A stretch of DNA of 63,413 bases from a virus: IMG/VR virus record IMGVR_UViG_3300017767_000008, positions 1-63,413 of that record; one strand, 5' to 3'. The notes below the pieces were generated by a model, which saw nothing but the letters and a program-made list of their open reading frames with translations, had not been told where the DNA came from and made no database searches. Below are positions 15,930 through 23,681 of this stretch, piece after piece. The position numbers and the translations under genes were made by a program. Numbering within the stretch: position 1 is the first letter of the stretch; the number at the start of each line of letters is the position of its first letter.

Positions 15930-17351
15930 TCACTGATTATTCAATTGACGGCGAAGTTGCGAAAGCGACATTCCGCCTCTAATTTCTGGTTGGTTTGTTT
16001 CGGATGGTTTGTAGGAATCACAAGAATTCAAATCGAAGCAGATTGAATTGTAAATGGTTGATGTGATTGCATCATAACTGACTGATTCATTGCAGACCAT
16101 AACAGAGGCATAAATTGGATCATCGTCGTTCCAGTCCTCCATCAAAGCATAAGGCCATTGTTCGCCCGATTTCCTCCATTGACTTACCTTAGAGAAGATG
16201 TAATTTCCTCTTGATTTGACAAGAGAATCATAATTTTGTAGTTCCTTTTTGTAATTGTCCTTTTGCCCTGGAGTCATACCATTTATCACACGGATACGAT
16301 TTTTGAAGTTGTCATTAGATCCAGATGGCATACCCGCCCAATTCGGAAGATTTCTGCCCGATTCATCGCGTTGAGTTGTTTCTTTTTCATTTCTAAGGCG
16401 GTCAAGAAGTTGTTTTTCTTCTTGATTCTCTAAGCCCCATGATTTGATAGCCCACTGAATAACTGAATGAGCCCTAAATGATGATAACGCTTTTTCTTCT
16501 TGAGCCAAAAATCCTTCATCTTTGTGAATTGTTTGTTTAGACTGAGATAAAGCAATTTGCTCTGAAGTGAGTTCTTCTTCTTCCCAATGAGGTTTGAGTC
16601 GAGCAACGGATTTTACGCCCGTTGAAGTCATTTGTTTTCCTTGATGTTTCGACTTTCTTATGTTCCAATGAATAGGACACCTGTATCTTAGATCGTCACA
16701 CAAATGAACTGCTATTGTATCATGGTGATGAATTGTTTCCCATCGACCATCCCTGCTTATCCTTTCCCTATCTCCGCAATCATCTCCGATTTCGCAGCAA
16801 TGGTATCCTTCATCTGTAATCAAATGCTGAGGATGGAGGTTGTCAATTATCCGAAATTCTTGACCAGCAACCGGTCCTCTTTTCGTTTGTTCATATTTCG
16901 AAAGTAATTCTTTGTAGGTTGCTAGAGCTTCAGAACCACTTCTCGGAAGAGGGCTGATACTTGTTGTTGCATCGAAAAATAAGAAAATTCTTAGTTGCCT
17001 CAATTGAGTTAATCCGGTTTGACCAAGAATATTTCTCATATAATCAGCCTTCGCCAATTCCAAAGGCAGTCTGCCTTCTGATGATTGGAGCCTTTTTCGC
17101 GCTGAATCTAATTGCTCTTGGATCTGTTCAACTTCTTTTTTCTGATTTTCAACCATGATTTCCATAGGATGCTTCATTTCACTCTCGCCTAAAGCCGAGC
17201 GTAGTGCAATCGAGTATAATTCGCTGCAATTTATGTTTGGATTCATCCTTGCTAAATCATGCAAATGCTTCACGTCTGCTGGGAGATACAGCGAAACTGC
17301 TCCACCACTAATCTTCAAAATCTTACTATCTTTCCTTGACATTTTTCTCAC
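15930..17351 (-). CDS. Ribbon-helix-helix-like N-terminus, coiled coil and Cys/His domain protein, 473 aa
   Basis: Residues 10-55 (ILKISGGAVSLYLPADVKHL and NCSELYSIALRSAL) resemble a CopG/Arc-type ribbon-helix-helix, often used for operator binding. A coiled coil follows (residues 60-100, EQIQEQLDSARKRLQ). Around residues 170-225 is a Cys/His-rich segment (YHCCEIGDDCGDRE, then IHHHDTIAVHLCDD and CPIHW) that may be an HNH-like or zinc-binding fold. I cannot assign catalysis. The C-terminal half is polar with no signature. GTG 17351 or ATG 17342 is the start, with CTTTTTATCC on the minus strand as TATA. It could be a large regulator or partition-type protein. Confidence 0.65.
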   Translation of the reverse strand: MRKMSRKDSKILKISGGAVSLYLPADVKHLHDLARMNPNINCSELYSIALRSALGESEMKHPMEIMVENQKKEVEQIQEQLDSARKRLQSSEGRLPLELAKADYMRNILGQTGLTQLRQLRIFLFFDATTSISPLPRSGSEALATYKELLSKYEQTKRGPVAGQEFRIIDNLHPQHLITDEGYHCCEIGDDCGDRERISRDGRWETIHHHDTIAVHLCDDLRYRCPIHWNIRKSKHQGKQMTSTGVKSVARLKPHWEEEELTSEQIALSQSKQTIHKDEGFLAQEEKALSSFRAHSVIQWAIKSWGLENQEEKQLLDRLRNEKETTQRDESGRNLPNWAGMPSGSNDNFKNRIRVINGMTPGQKDNYKKELQNYDSLVKSRGNYIFSKVSQWRKSGEQWPYALMEDWNDDDPIYASVMVCNESVSYDAITSTIYNSICFDLNSCDSYKPSETNQPEIRGGMSLSQLRRQLNNQ

Positions 17352-17700
<349 letters not shown>

Positions 17701-17850
17701 TCAAAAACCATCCAAAGGAATTTCAATGAAAAACTCGCAACCACAAATCAAACATTCATATTTTTGACAATCCTGTAATTGTGGTGAATGGATCGGTACG
17801 ACACCGACCATTTCAACGCATTCGGAACCGCACTCGAAGCACCTGGTCAT
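17701..17850 (-). CDS. Small zinc-ribbon protein, 49 aa
   Basis: The frame reads MTRCFECGSECVEMVG, then CQKYECLICGCEFFIE. The CFECGSEC and CLICGC groups form a compact zinc ribbon. The ATG (17850) overlaps the TGA of the winged-helix gene in an ATGA junction, so it is the last gene of the regulator operon 18695-17701. The metal ligands and the coupling support it despite its length. Confidence 0.7.
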   Translation of the reverse strand: MTRCFECGSECVEMVGVVPIHSPQLQDCQKYECLICGCEFFIEIPLDGF

Positions 17851-18248
17851 TCGACATTCCCCGCAACATCGGGGTTCATTTTGAAAACAGAAGGATTCGA
17901 ACGCTCCTTTAGCAAGAACCCCTCATCAACAAAGCGATTACAAGAACGATGAAGCGTGCGGTGGTCTTGAAAACCCAATCCTCTAAAATCTTCATGCGGT
18001 ACTAAAGAACCGTATGAACGTAAATGCTCAAGGACATTGTGCAAAGTAATCAAATGTTCTCTTCTCAATGATATTTCACGATCCATATTCACTCGGACGA
18101 ATCTTTTGCTTATTTTCAGTTTCATTTGAGCATTTTCTTCAATGACTCTTTCATGGCGAAGCTCTAATTCCTTCAAACGTTTCTTCAATTGCTGGGCTTC
18201 TTTCTTGTAGCCGTGTAATTGGAAAGAAGTTAGACGGTCTTCAGTCAT
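17847..18248 (-). CDS. Coiled-coil winged-helix protein, 133 aa
   Basis: I use ATG 18248 (MTEDRLTSFQLHGY), which overlaps the upstream stop by 8 bp; the longer frame from 18374 would overlap the neighbouring gene by over 130 bp. Residues 10-50 form a Lys/Glu coiled coil (EAQQLKKRLKELELRHERVI). The C-terminal 70 residues look like a winged helix (EHLITLHNVLEHLRSYGSLV, then RTLHRSCNRFVDEGFL and a hairpin). It is a likely dimeric transcription regulator. Confidence 0.65.
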   Translation of the reverse strand: MTEDRLTSFQLHGYKKEAQQLKKRLKELELRHERVIEENAQMKLKISKRFVRVNMDREISLRREHLITLHNVLEHLRSYGSLVPHEDFRGLGFQDHRTLHRSCNRFVDEGFLLKERSNPSVFKMNPDVAGNVE

Positions 18249-18510
18249 TGACAGCCCCCCATATTGTCGAAGAGTATAATTTTCCAGAAATGTTCCGTAT
18301 TTTTTCCTCGCCAATTTTTTCAAATCGGCTATCGCCTGACAATACCGCAGCCAACTCGGACATTGTGATTCCACTATTCCACGTTGAATTGTATTTTGCT
18401 AAGATGATGTGAATGTTTAGATCACCATGTTCAGAGAGCATTTTCAAAACGCGTGTCCTGGGGTGGTTTGTTGCGTAATAAGAACGGAGCCGTCGAGGAC
18501 CTTCATGCAT
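18241..18510 (-). CDS. Winged-helix DNA-binding protein, 89 aa
   Basis: Two helices (TRVLKMLSEHGDLNIHIILA and ITMSELAAVLSGDSRF) are followed by EKIGEEKIRNISGKLY, suggesting a winged helix with a basic N-terminus (GPRRLRSYYATNHPR). ATG 18510 overlaps the preceding TGA (TGATG). GTG 18519 is possible and adds three residues. It sits between the ribbon-helix-helix gene and the coiled-coil winged-helix gene, forming a three-regulator operon. Confidence 0.62.
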   Translation of the reverse strand: MHEGPRRLRSYYATNHPRTRVLKMLSEHGDLNIHIILAKYNSTWNSGITMSELAAVLSGDSRFEKIGEEKIRNISGKLYSSTIWGAVND

Positions 18511-18695
18511 CACGGCCACTTCCCTATTTTCTTTGCTGATTTGTTTTCTTCTTGCTCGATAATGTGGTGGGCTTTGTTTCTCGCTGCTTCTCGAACAAAT
18601 TCTGCTCTCGAAGAAAAACCGCCCTTTATTTCCATTGCCCGATCAATAAGAGCTACAAGTTCTGGTGGAAAATGAACAGCATTTGATGAAGCCAT
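18510..18695 (-). CDS. Ribbon-helix-helix regulator, 61 aa
   Basis: SNAVHFPPELVALIDRAM is a beta strand followed by the first helix, and SSRAEFVREAARNKAHHIIE is the second helix with the typical S-R-A-E-F-V-R-E-A pattern of CopG/Arc/MetJ proteins. Length and pattern are typical for an archaeal ribbon-helix-helix repressor or activator. It is the first gene of the regulator operon, with CCCATAAGG (minus strand, 18717-18727) about 27 bp upstream as TATA. It lies next to the first late promoter, so it is a prime candidate to bind the late motif. Confidence 0.82.
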   Translation of the reverse strand: MASSNAVHFPPELVALIDRAMEIKGGFSSRAEFVREAARNKAHHIIEQEENKSAKKIGKWP

Positions 18696-18716
18696 TGAGT
18701 CTAAGGTTGAGCCTTA

Positions 18717-18727
18717 CGCCTTATGGG
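18717..18727 (-). promoter_or_regulatory. TATA-like box of the regulator operon
   Basis: The minus strand reads CCCATAAGGCG, centred about 27 bp before the ATG at 18695. The spacing fits a leaderless archaeal transcript for the operon 18695-17701. Confidence 0.4.
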
Positions 18728-18840
18728 TCTTTTGGTCATTAAATGGCAAAGGAAAACAAAGAATTTTGCGTCTTTGTAATCCTTTGAAGGGCAATAAAAG
18801 CCATAATTTGATGTTATCGAAGTCAATATCATGCAGTTTG

Positions 18841-18884
18841 AAAGTGTGCATATCGGGTACTTTCACCCGCTGTTTTCATATATC
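18841..18884 (+). promoter_or_regulatory. Late promoter 1: conserved motif plus TATA box
   Basis: AAAGTGTGCATATCGG (18841-18856) ends 50 bp before the ATG at 18907. CATATATC (18877-18884) lies about 26 bp before it. The 16-bp motif recurs before at least six other plus-strand units at the same distance. The TTTTCATATAT around the TATA box is also shared with the promoter at 62247. Confidence 0.7.
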
Positions 18885-18906
18885 ATCCTTTGACGAACGC
18901 TCTCCC

Positions 18907-21900
18907 ATGCAGACCGGCCAATCGCCAAATTTGACTAGCAAAGCACTAACCCTGACAGTACTATTTCTCGCTTCAGTAATGATCGGATTAGTTTCAGCAG
19001 AAGTTCCTGATGGAGATGGAACGACTGGAATCGACCGAAATCCAACACCATCTGAACAAGATGGCGTTTCAATTAGCAGGGATTATGACGGCCAAAACGT
19101 CATGTCAAAAGATACCCTTACAATCAATAATGGGTGGATGATGACTCAAGCCGGAACGAGTACAACTGGGGATAACACATATTCTAAAGATACAGGCGAA
19201 TGGACTGCAACCGGAGAAACCGTTGCTGGCGAAGGTCCTATGCAATACAACTCACATGATTCTGGAGTCCGACAAAGCAATCTTGATGTTCAAGTTGCTT
19301 CAATTGGCGGCTCTGGAGGCGGAGTCACCATCGACGTTACTGATGCTTCAGACGGTCTAGGTGGAGATTCAATCACAATGACTCTTCAGAACTGGTATGG
19401 TGCTATTGATCGCTCAACTGCACACGGAGTCGGAACTGGAGTAAAGGCCGCTGGACTTGACGGATGCCAAGGTGCATCAACTGTCAACGTGCAAATGTGC
19501 GGACTAAACCAGGGCGAAAACGGAATCGACGCTGGAATCCCAACTCAAGTAGCAATGATGCCAAATGAAGGAACTAACACCTTCAGCTACGGAATCATGG
19601 CTGGCGTGGAATCTGCTGCGCTCACCTTCGGAATTGATTATGAAACAACTCACTCATTCGATGTTTATGTCAACGGAGTTCACGAAGAAATCGGAAATAC
19701 AAAATCCGTTTCTGTACTCGATGACGTTGTATTGCGCTGCAAGGCTGTAGCACCTGCAACATCTTGTGATGAATCGGAAATTCAACTTGGAATGCCTTCA
19801 GCTTGGAAGTCAACTTCAATTGTGGCTCTTGGCGGGGATCCAGCAATCCTCGATGACAACTACAACGCAACAGTTCGACTTGCCGTTTTCAGCGACAACA
19901 TTGTAAAACTCACCTTTGGAACCGCTGCTGAACACCAATCAAACATCACTGCTCAAGATGGAGTCTTTTACGATCCATCAATTTCTTTCCTAAAGGATGA
20001 GCCAGGTGTCCGTATCGGACAAATTGAAGATGGCGGTGCATCATGGTGTGATTCTTGGTGGTTCTTGGCTAAGTGCGGAGATTCACTTTCATTCGACGGT
20101 GACTCATCTGACGGGATGGATGGGCTTATGCTACATTACAAGGTTCCAGTTGAAGCAATGATTTCTCAGGATGCTTGGGGCGGATATGACAAAGCACAAC
20201 TTGTACTCCATCATGGCAAGCAATCTGCAGAACAATGTTTCAATGGAGAAATCCAAACCTACGTTGTTCCTCCAAGTCAAATTAGCGAAGTTCGAACAAA
20301 GAAGAATTTGCTACAGTATGCGATCACTGGAGATTACTACTCCATGAGCGAACCAACTTCGGCTTATTCAACTGGTACAACTCGCGTTGGAACTTCAACT
20401 GCAGATTATTGCTTCGGCCCTGGTACGCAAGATGGTTCAACAACTGTTGACATTGGGCGAATCGCTCAAATGACCGGAACTTCACCTTACACTGAATACC
20501 AGAACGGATTCTATGACATTGATTCTCAAATGTATGAATTCTATGTCATTGTTTCAATCGAGGCAAGCACCGATCTAAACGCAAACGCTGACAACAAATT
20601 GGATGAGTTCGCAATTGACACCGGAGCAGATACAGGAAGTTCACAAGCAAGCAGCGCAGAGCCAGGATTGGTTTTGCAGAACACCGTTGCTCGAAACCCA
20701 CTACAGGATTTTGCACCGAATGAATACCGTTCAACAAGCACCACAAATCAAATCAACCCTGCATTCGGCAGTTCTTACGTCATGTATTACTCTGGAATTA
20801 CACCATCTGACAATGTTGTAGCTGGAACAAACTTGACTGCTCAAGGAAGCACGCCTTCAGATAACTGGGGCGGAATCTATTACGGAACTCAAAATGGCGA
20901 AATGGTTCGAAAGCCAACTAACGTTGCAGTTCATCTCCCAACCGGAGAAGCATTCAATGATTCAAACATTGGACTTGCTCAAACAAACACAACCGCACTT
21001 TCGACAATTGAATGTGGACTCGCTGCTCTTGGTGGATCGCCAGTTTCAGCAACAATTGAAATCTTTACCAGTGTTGACACAAGCGAATACTACGGATACG
21101 GAGTCAACGGTAGCAACTACCCAGCAACAGAACCAGTTTGGAAAGCATACGGCGCACTTACGACCAACTCTTCTCGATGGCTACAAGCCCCTCCAACTCA
21201 AGGACCGGCTTCATCATTTTGGGCTGTTGACAATTCAGAATCGAACACCGGAAGCGCTACAGTTTCATTCACTGGCGCTTTCTTGAACAGCGACAACTAC
21301 AAGGCAACTTGCACTTTCGTTTATCATTCTTCAGATATTGGCGCTAACAACGCAACCACGGTCACACTGACCAGTGATTACTTCTTCACTGCAGCATTCG
21401 ACGGGAACTACGTTGGTTCTGGTGGCTCAGATGTTTCAGAAGATGACGACGGATTCCTAGACGACTTCGAAGGATGGGATTACGTTATCATCGGAATTGC
21501 ATTGACTCTTATCGGACTTGGCTTGTATATGTGGAGCAGCGGAAGCGGCATCACATCTTGGTTCGATGACCGATTGGCAATGATGCTACTTGGTGTCGCA
21601 ATCCTCCATGCGTGGGTCGCAGCAATGTATGGCCCTGATGGAACGGGCGATCTAAGCGAAGACACGGCAATGGCTGTAGGAACGCTTGGATACCTAGTGA
21701 TGGCTCTTGCGGCTTTCCTATGGGGCAACGCAACAAGCAACCAGGGCGAGCGCAACTTCCGATTCGCTCTTGGCGGACTTTACTTGATTGTGATTGGAGT
21801 TCCAACTGCACTAACAGGTCTTCTAAACGTTGAATCCGAATTCCTTCAAGATGCAATGTGGACTTTCCCAGTTTATGAGGCGGTCGCAGGTCTTGGAGCA

Positions 21901-21960
21901 TTTATCGGAATCATCCTTCTTGGTTCAGCATCGGCGGGATTGTACCGCAGGGGAATGTGA
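18907..21960 (+). CDS. Giant secreted/membrane surface protein A, 1017 aa
   Basis: I choose ATG 18907 because it sits 26 bp from the TATA box and begins a signal peptide (LTLTVLFLASVMIGLVSAE); the frame opens at 18766 but that lies before the promoter. About 820 residues of Gly/Ser/Thr-rich extracellular sequence follow, with many N-x-S/T sites and paired cysteines. An acidic linker (SEDDDGFLDDFEGW) comes next, then five membrane helices from about residue 857 to the end. Blocks such as CFNGEIQTYVVPP and GTSTADYCF align with surface protein B (23682), so the two are paralogues. It is probably a spike or envelope protein or an adhesin. It heads an operon with three further membrane proteins. 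Confidence 0.85.
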   Translation: MQTGQSPNLTSKALTLTVLFLASVMIGLVSAEVPDGDGTTGIDRNPTPSEQDGVSISRDYDGQNVMSKDTLTINNGWMMTQAGTSTTGDNTYSKDTGEWTATGETVAGEGPMQYNSHDSGVRQSNLDVQVASIGGSGGGVTIDVTDASDGLGGDSITMTLQNWYGAIDRSTAHGVGTGVKAAGLDGCQGASTVNVQMCGLNQGENGIDAGIPTQVAMMPNEGTNTFSYGIMAGVESAALTFGIDYETTHSFDVYVNGVHEEIGNTKSVSVLDDVVLRCKAVAPATSCDESEIQLGMPSAWKSTSIVALGGDPAILDDNYNATVRLAVFSDNIVKLTFGTAAEHQSNITAQDGVFYDPSISFLKDEPGVRIGQIEDGGASWCDSWWFLAKCGDSLSFDGDSSDGMDGLMLHYKVPVEAMISQDAWGGYDKAQLVLHHGKQSAEQCFNGEIQTYVVPPSQISEVRTKKNLLQYAITGDYYSMSEPTSAYSTGTTRVGTSTADYCFGPGTQDGSTTVDIGRIAQMTGTSPYTEYQNGFYDIDSQMYEFYVIVSIEASTDLNANADNKLDEFAIDTGADTGSSQASSAEPGLVLQNTVARNPLQDFAPNEYRSTSTTNQINPAFGSSYVMYYSGITPSDNVVAGTNLTAQGSTPSDNWGGIYYGTQNGEMVRKPTNVAVHLPTGEAFNDSNIGLAQTNTTALSTIECGLAALGGSPVSATIEIFTSVDTSEYYGYGVNGSNYPATEPVWKAYGALTTNSSRWLQAPPTQGPASSFWAVDNSESNTGSATVSFTGAFLNSDNYKATCTFVYHSSDIGANNATTVTLTSDYFFTAAFDGNYVGSGGSDVSEDDDGFLDDFEGWDYVIIGIALTLIGLGLYMWSSGSGITSWFDDRLAMMLLGVAILHAWVAAMYGPDGTGDLSEDTAMAVGTLGYLVMALAAFLWGNATSNQGERNFRFALGGLYLIVIGVPTALTGLLNVESEFLQDAMWTFPVYEAVAGLGAFIGIILLGSASAGLYRRGM

Positions 21961-21969
21961 GGTGATACT

Positions 21970-22536
21970 ATGGAATGGACTAATACAGATTACATTACAA
22001 TTGGAGTTTCAATCATCACGATCCTTGCCGGAATTTACATTCTAGGGCGACGTGAAGCAGATGGAGCATGGGGTCTTGGGCTATGGGATGCTCGAATCTT
22101 TGCAGCATTTTTGACTTTCTTTGGTCTTGGGTTGTTAGCAATGTGGTTCTCGAATCTTGGCGGACTGGTCGGTGACTATGAAGCAAGAATGTTCGAGGAT
22201 CAACCAGAAGTTCTTGAAACGATAGGATTCCTTGCAGGGCTATTCTTTACTATTGCAGCAATCTCAGCTTCAGTATTCGATAAAGAAGCACCTTTGCCTA
22301 ACTGGATGAGAAACCTTGTGGCCTTGCTAGGTCTTGGTGTTTTGTTTGCATCTGGATTGACAATTACGGTTCAAGCGTTTTACAACGCTGACTTCACTGG
22401 AGAATTCCTCGGAATAACCATGCCTTTGTTCCCAATGAATGAATTCCTTGCCTCTATCTGGACTGCTGGACTTCTTTCTCTATGCGGTGCTGCACTATTG
22501 GGCGTTGTTTCAAACGCTAGAGAAGCCGTCGAATGA
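21970..22536 (+). CDS. Five-span membrane protein, 188 aa
   Basis: A GAGGTGAT ribosome site, matching the archaeal 16S end, lies just before ATG 21970. Five hydrophobic helices are visible with short loops (for example YITIGVSIITILAGIYIL at the start). Gly-rich faces suggest tight helix packing. It resembles in size and helix number the C-terminal membrane part of surface proteins A and B, so it might be a stand-alone relative or partner. No family is recognised. Confidence 0.75.
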   Translation: MEWTNTDYITIGVSIITILAGIYILGRREADGAWGLGLWDARIFAAFLTFFGLGLLAMWFSNLGGLVGDYEARMFEDQPEVLETIGFLAGLFFTIAAISASVFDKEAPLPNWMRNLVALLGLGVLFASGLTITVQAFYNADFTGEFLGITMPLFPMNEFLASIWTAGLLSLCGAALLGVVSNAREAVE

Positions 22537-22549
22537 GGACGGTGGAATC

Positions 22550-23245
22550 ATGGATCTCGATGAACTTGAACTAATCAAGAACGTCTATGGATGGTTTTGC
22601 ATTGCACTTTTCGCCTTTTGGGGTGGAGAAATTCTTTTCAGAAACAAACCAGGAACAACTCAACGTCTGCTATCAATGGGTATTGTAGGATGGTCCGGAT
22701 ACATTTCTTTAGGCAGCGAAGCAGCAAGTATTGATTTCTTGCTTGATTGGATCATAACCGTTCCTTTGATTTTCCTTAGTTTGTCATACAAGGGAATCGG
22801 TGAAGGATGGAGATACAACACCTTGCTACTTGGTTTTGTTTCGATTGGAGCAATCCTATTAGCTGGAGATGATTTCGATTATCCTACACTATTGACACTT
22901 GTAGCAATCCTTTGGGTTTTGGTATTCATTCGCGGAATGATTGGAATTACAGGCCGAAGCGGTCTTTTGGTTCCTGGGGATGAAACGGATTTTTCGCGGT
23001 TCTCTATGTTCGAGAAAGCAACGTATGTCCTTTTGATTGCATACCCGCTACTATTCTTCTTGGCAGGTTCAACTGTCAATGATATGGATGCTTATGCCGG
23101 TTCAATGCTCGATGATTGGGGGATCCATTACTACACATACGCTACTATTCTGATTTTACTTTCTGTAGTATGCAAAATTGGTCTTTCAATTTATCATGTG
23201 ATGACTGACCCCGAAGGTGGCTTGACCGAACGTTCAACTTTTTGA
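22550..23245 (+). CDS. Microbial-rhodopsin-like seven-helix protein, 231 aa
   Basis: Seven membrane helices are visible. Helix 3 reads IDFLLDWIITVPLIFLSLS, matching the type-1 rhodopsin helix C pattern D-W-x-x-T-x-P-L. D66, W67, T70 and P72 correspond to bacteriorhodopsin D85, W86, T89 and P91. Helix 6 has IAYPLLFFLAGS (bacteriorhodopsin AYPVVWLIGS). Helix 7 has VVCKIGLSI with K209 where the retinal-binding lysine lies (AKVGFG). The Arg before D85 is Phe63 here, the Asp four before the lysine is Ser205, and helix 6 Trp residues are replaced. The loop between helices 6 and 7 is about 13 residues longer. If it binds retinal, a sensory or otherwise altered function is more likely than a standard proton pump. 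Start ATG 22550; a longer frame from 22439 overlaps the previous gene. Confidence 0.7.
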   Translation: MDLDELELIKNVYGWFCIALFAFWGGEILFRNKPGTTQRLLSMGIVGWSGYISLGSEAASIDFLLDWIITVPLIFLSLSYKGIGEGWRYNTLLLGFVSIGAILLAGDDFDYPTLLTLVAILWVLVFIRGMIGITGRSGLLVPGDETDFSRFSMFEKATYVLLIAYPLLFFLAGSTVNDMDAYAGSMLDDWGIHYYTYATILILLSVVCKIGLSIYHVMTDPEGGLTERSTF

Positions 23246-23255
23246 GGTGAACTTG

Positions 23256-23612
23256 ATGGCTTGGTGGAATCCGGTTATTGGGCGAAGAGGCCCTGGAGAA
23301 ACAGACCAAGTATTGTTTGATGCATGGTCATTTGTTCATTTTTTTTCGGGGCTGTTGTTGTGGAAATTAGGACTCGATGCTAACGTCGCAATAATGACGC
23401 TAATTGTTTTCGAACTTATTGAGAACTACGGAGGCGGGGTTATCGTTTTTAATTGGCTTGGGAGAAATTTTGGTTGGATCAAGATATTCGATGAACAAGC
23501 AGATTATCAGGGCGACTCGACCGGAAACATGGTGATGGATATACTCATTGGGGTTTCTGCCTATGCTCTTGCGTGGTTTGAAATTATCCCACTTGGGGCG
23601 ACTTTATTTTGA
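23256..23612 (+). CDS. UPF0314/DUF2585-like membrane protein, 118 aa
   Basis: ATG 23256 follows GAGGTG (23244-23249). The sequence SFVHFFSGLLLWKLG, then FELIENYGGGVI and ADYQGDSTGNMVMDIL, resembles the UPF0314 (DUF2585) pattern: an H-x-x-x-G membrane segment, E-x-x-EN, and GDS-x-x-N-x-x-x-D. The family's role is unknown. Three hydrophobic segments are seen. It is translated just after the rhodopsin-like gene and is the last gene of this operon, so it may work with it in the membrane. Confidence 0.55.
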   Translation: MAWWNPVIGRRGPGETDQVLFDAWSFVHFFSGLLLWKLGLDANVAIMTLIVFELIENYGGGVIVFNWLGRNFGWIKIFDEQADYQGDSTGNMVMDILIGVSAYALAWFEIIPLGATLF

Positions 23613-23616
23613 CCCC

Positions 23617-23671
23617 AAAAAGTGCATATCGCTCATCTTCAACCGCTTTCTTGATAACCTAAACAGGAGGG
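23617..23671 (+). promoter_or_regulatory. Late promoter 2: conserved motif, TATA-like box and ribosome site
   Basis: AAAAAGTGCATATCGC (23617-23632) ends 50 bp before ATG 23682. TTGATAACC (23651-23659) is a TATA candidate at about 27 bp. AGGAGGG (23665-23671) is a strong ribosome site 10 bp before the start. The presence of both leaves open whether this transcript is leaderless. Confidence 0.6.
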
Positions 23672-23681
23672 TTCTGCTATT

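Noticed and set aside
18766-18906. N-terminal extension of surface protein A by 47 residues
   Set aside because: The extended part lies over the late motif and TATA box, and it would bury the signal peptide; the start at 18907 fits the promoter spacing and secretion.
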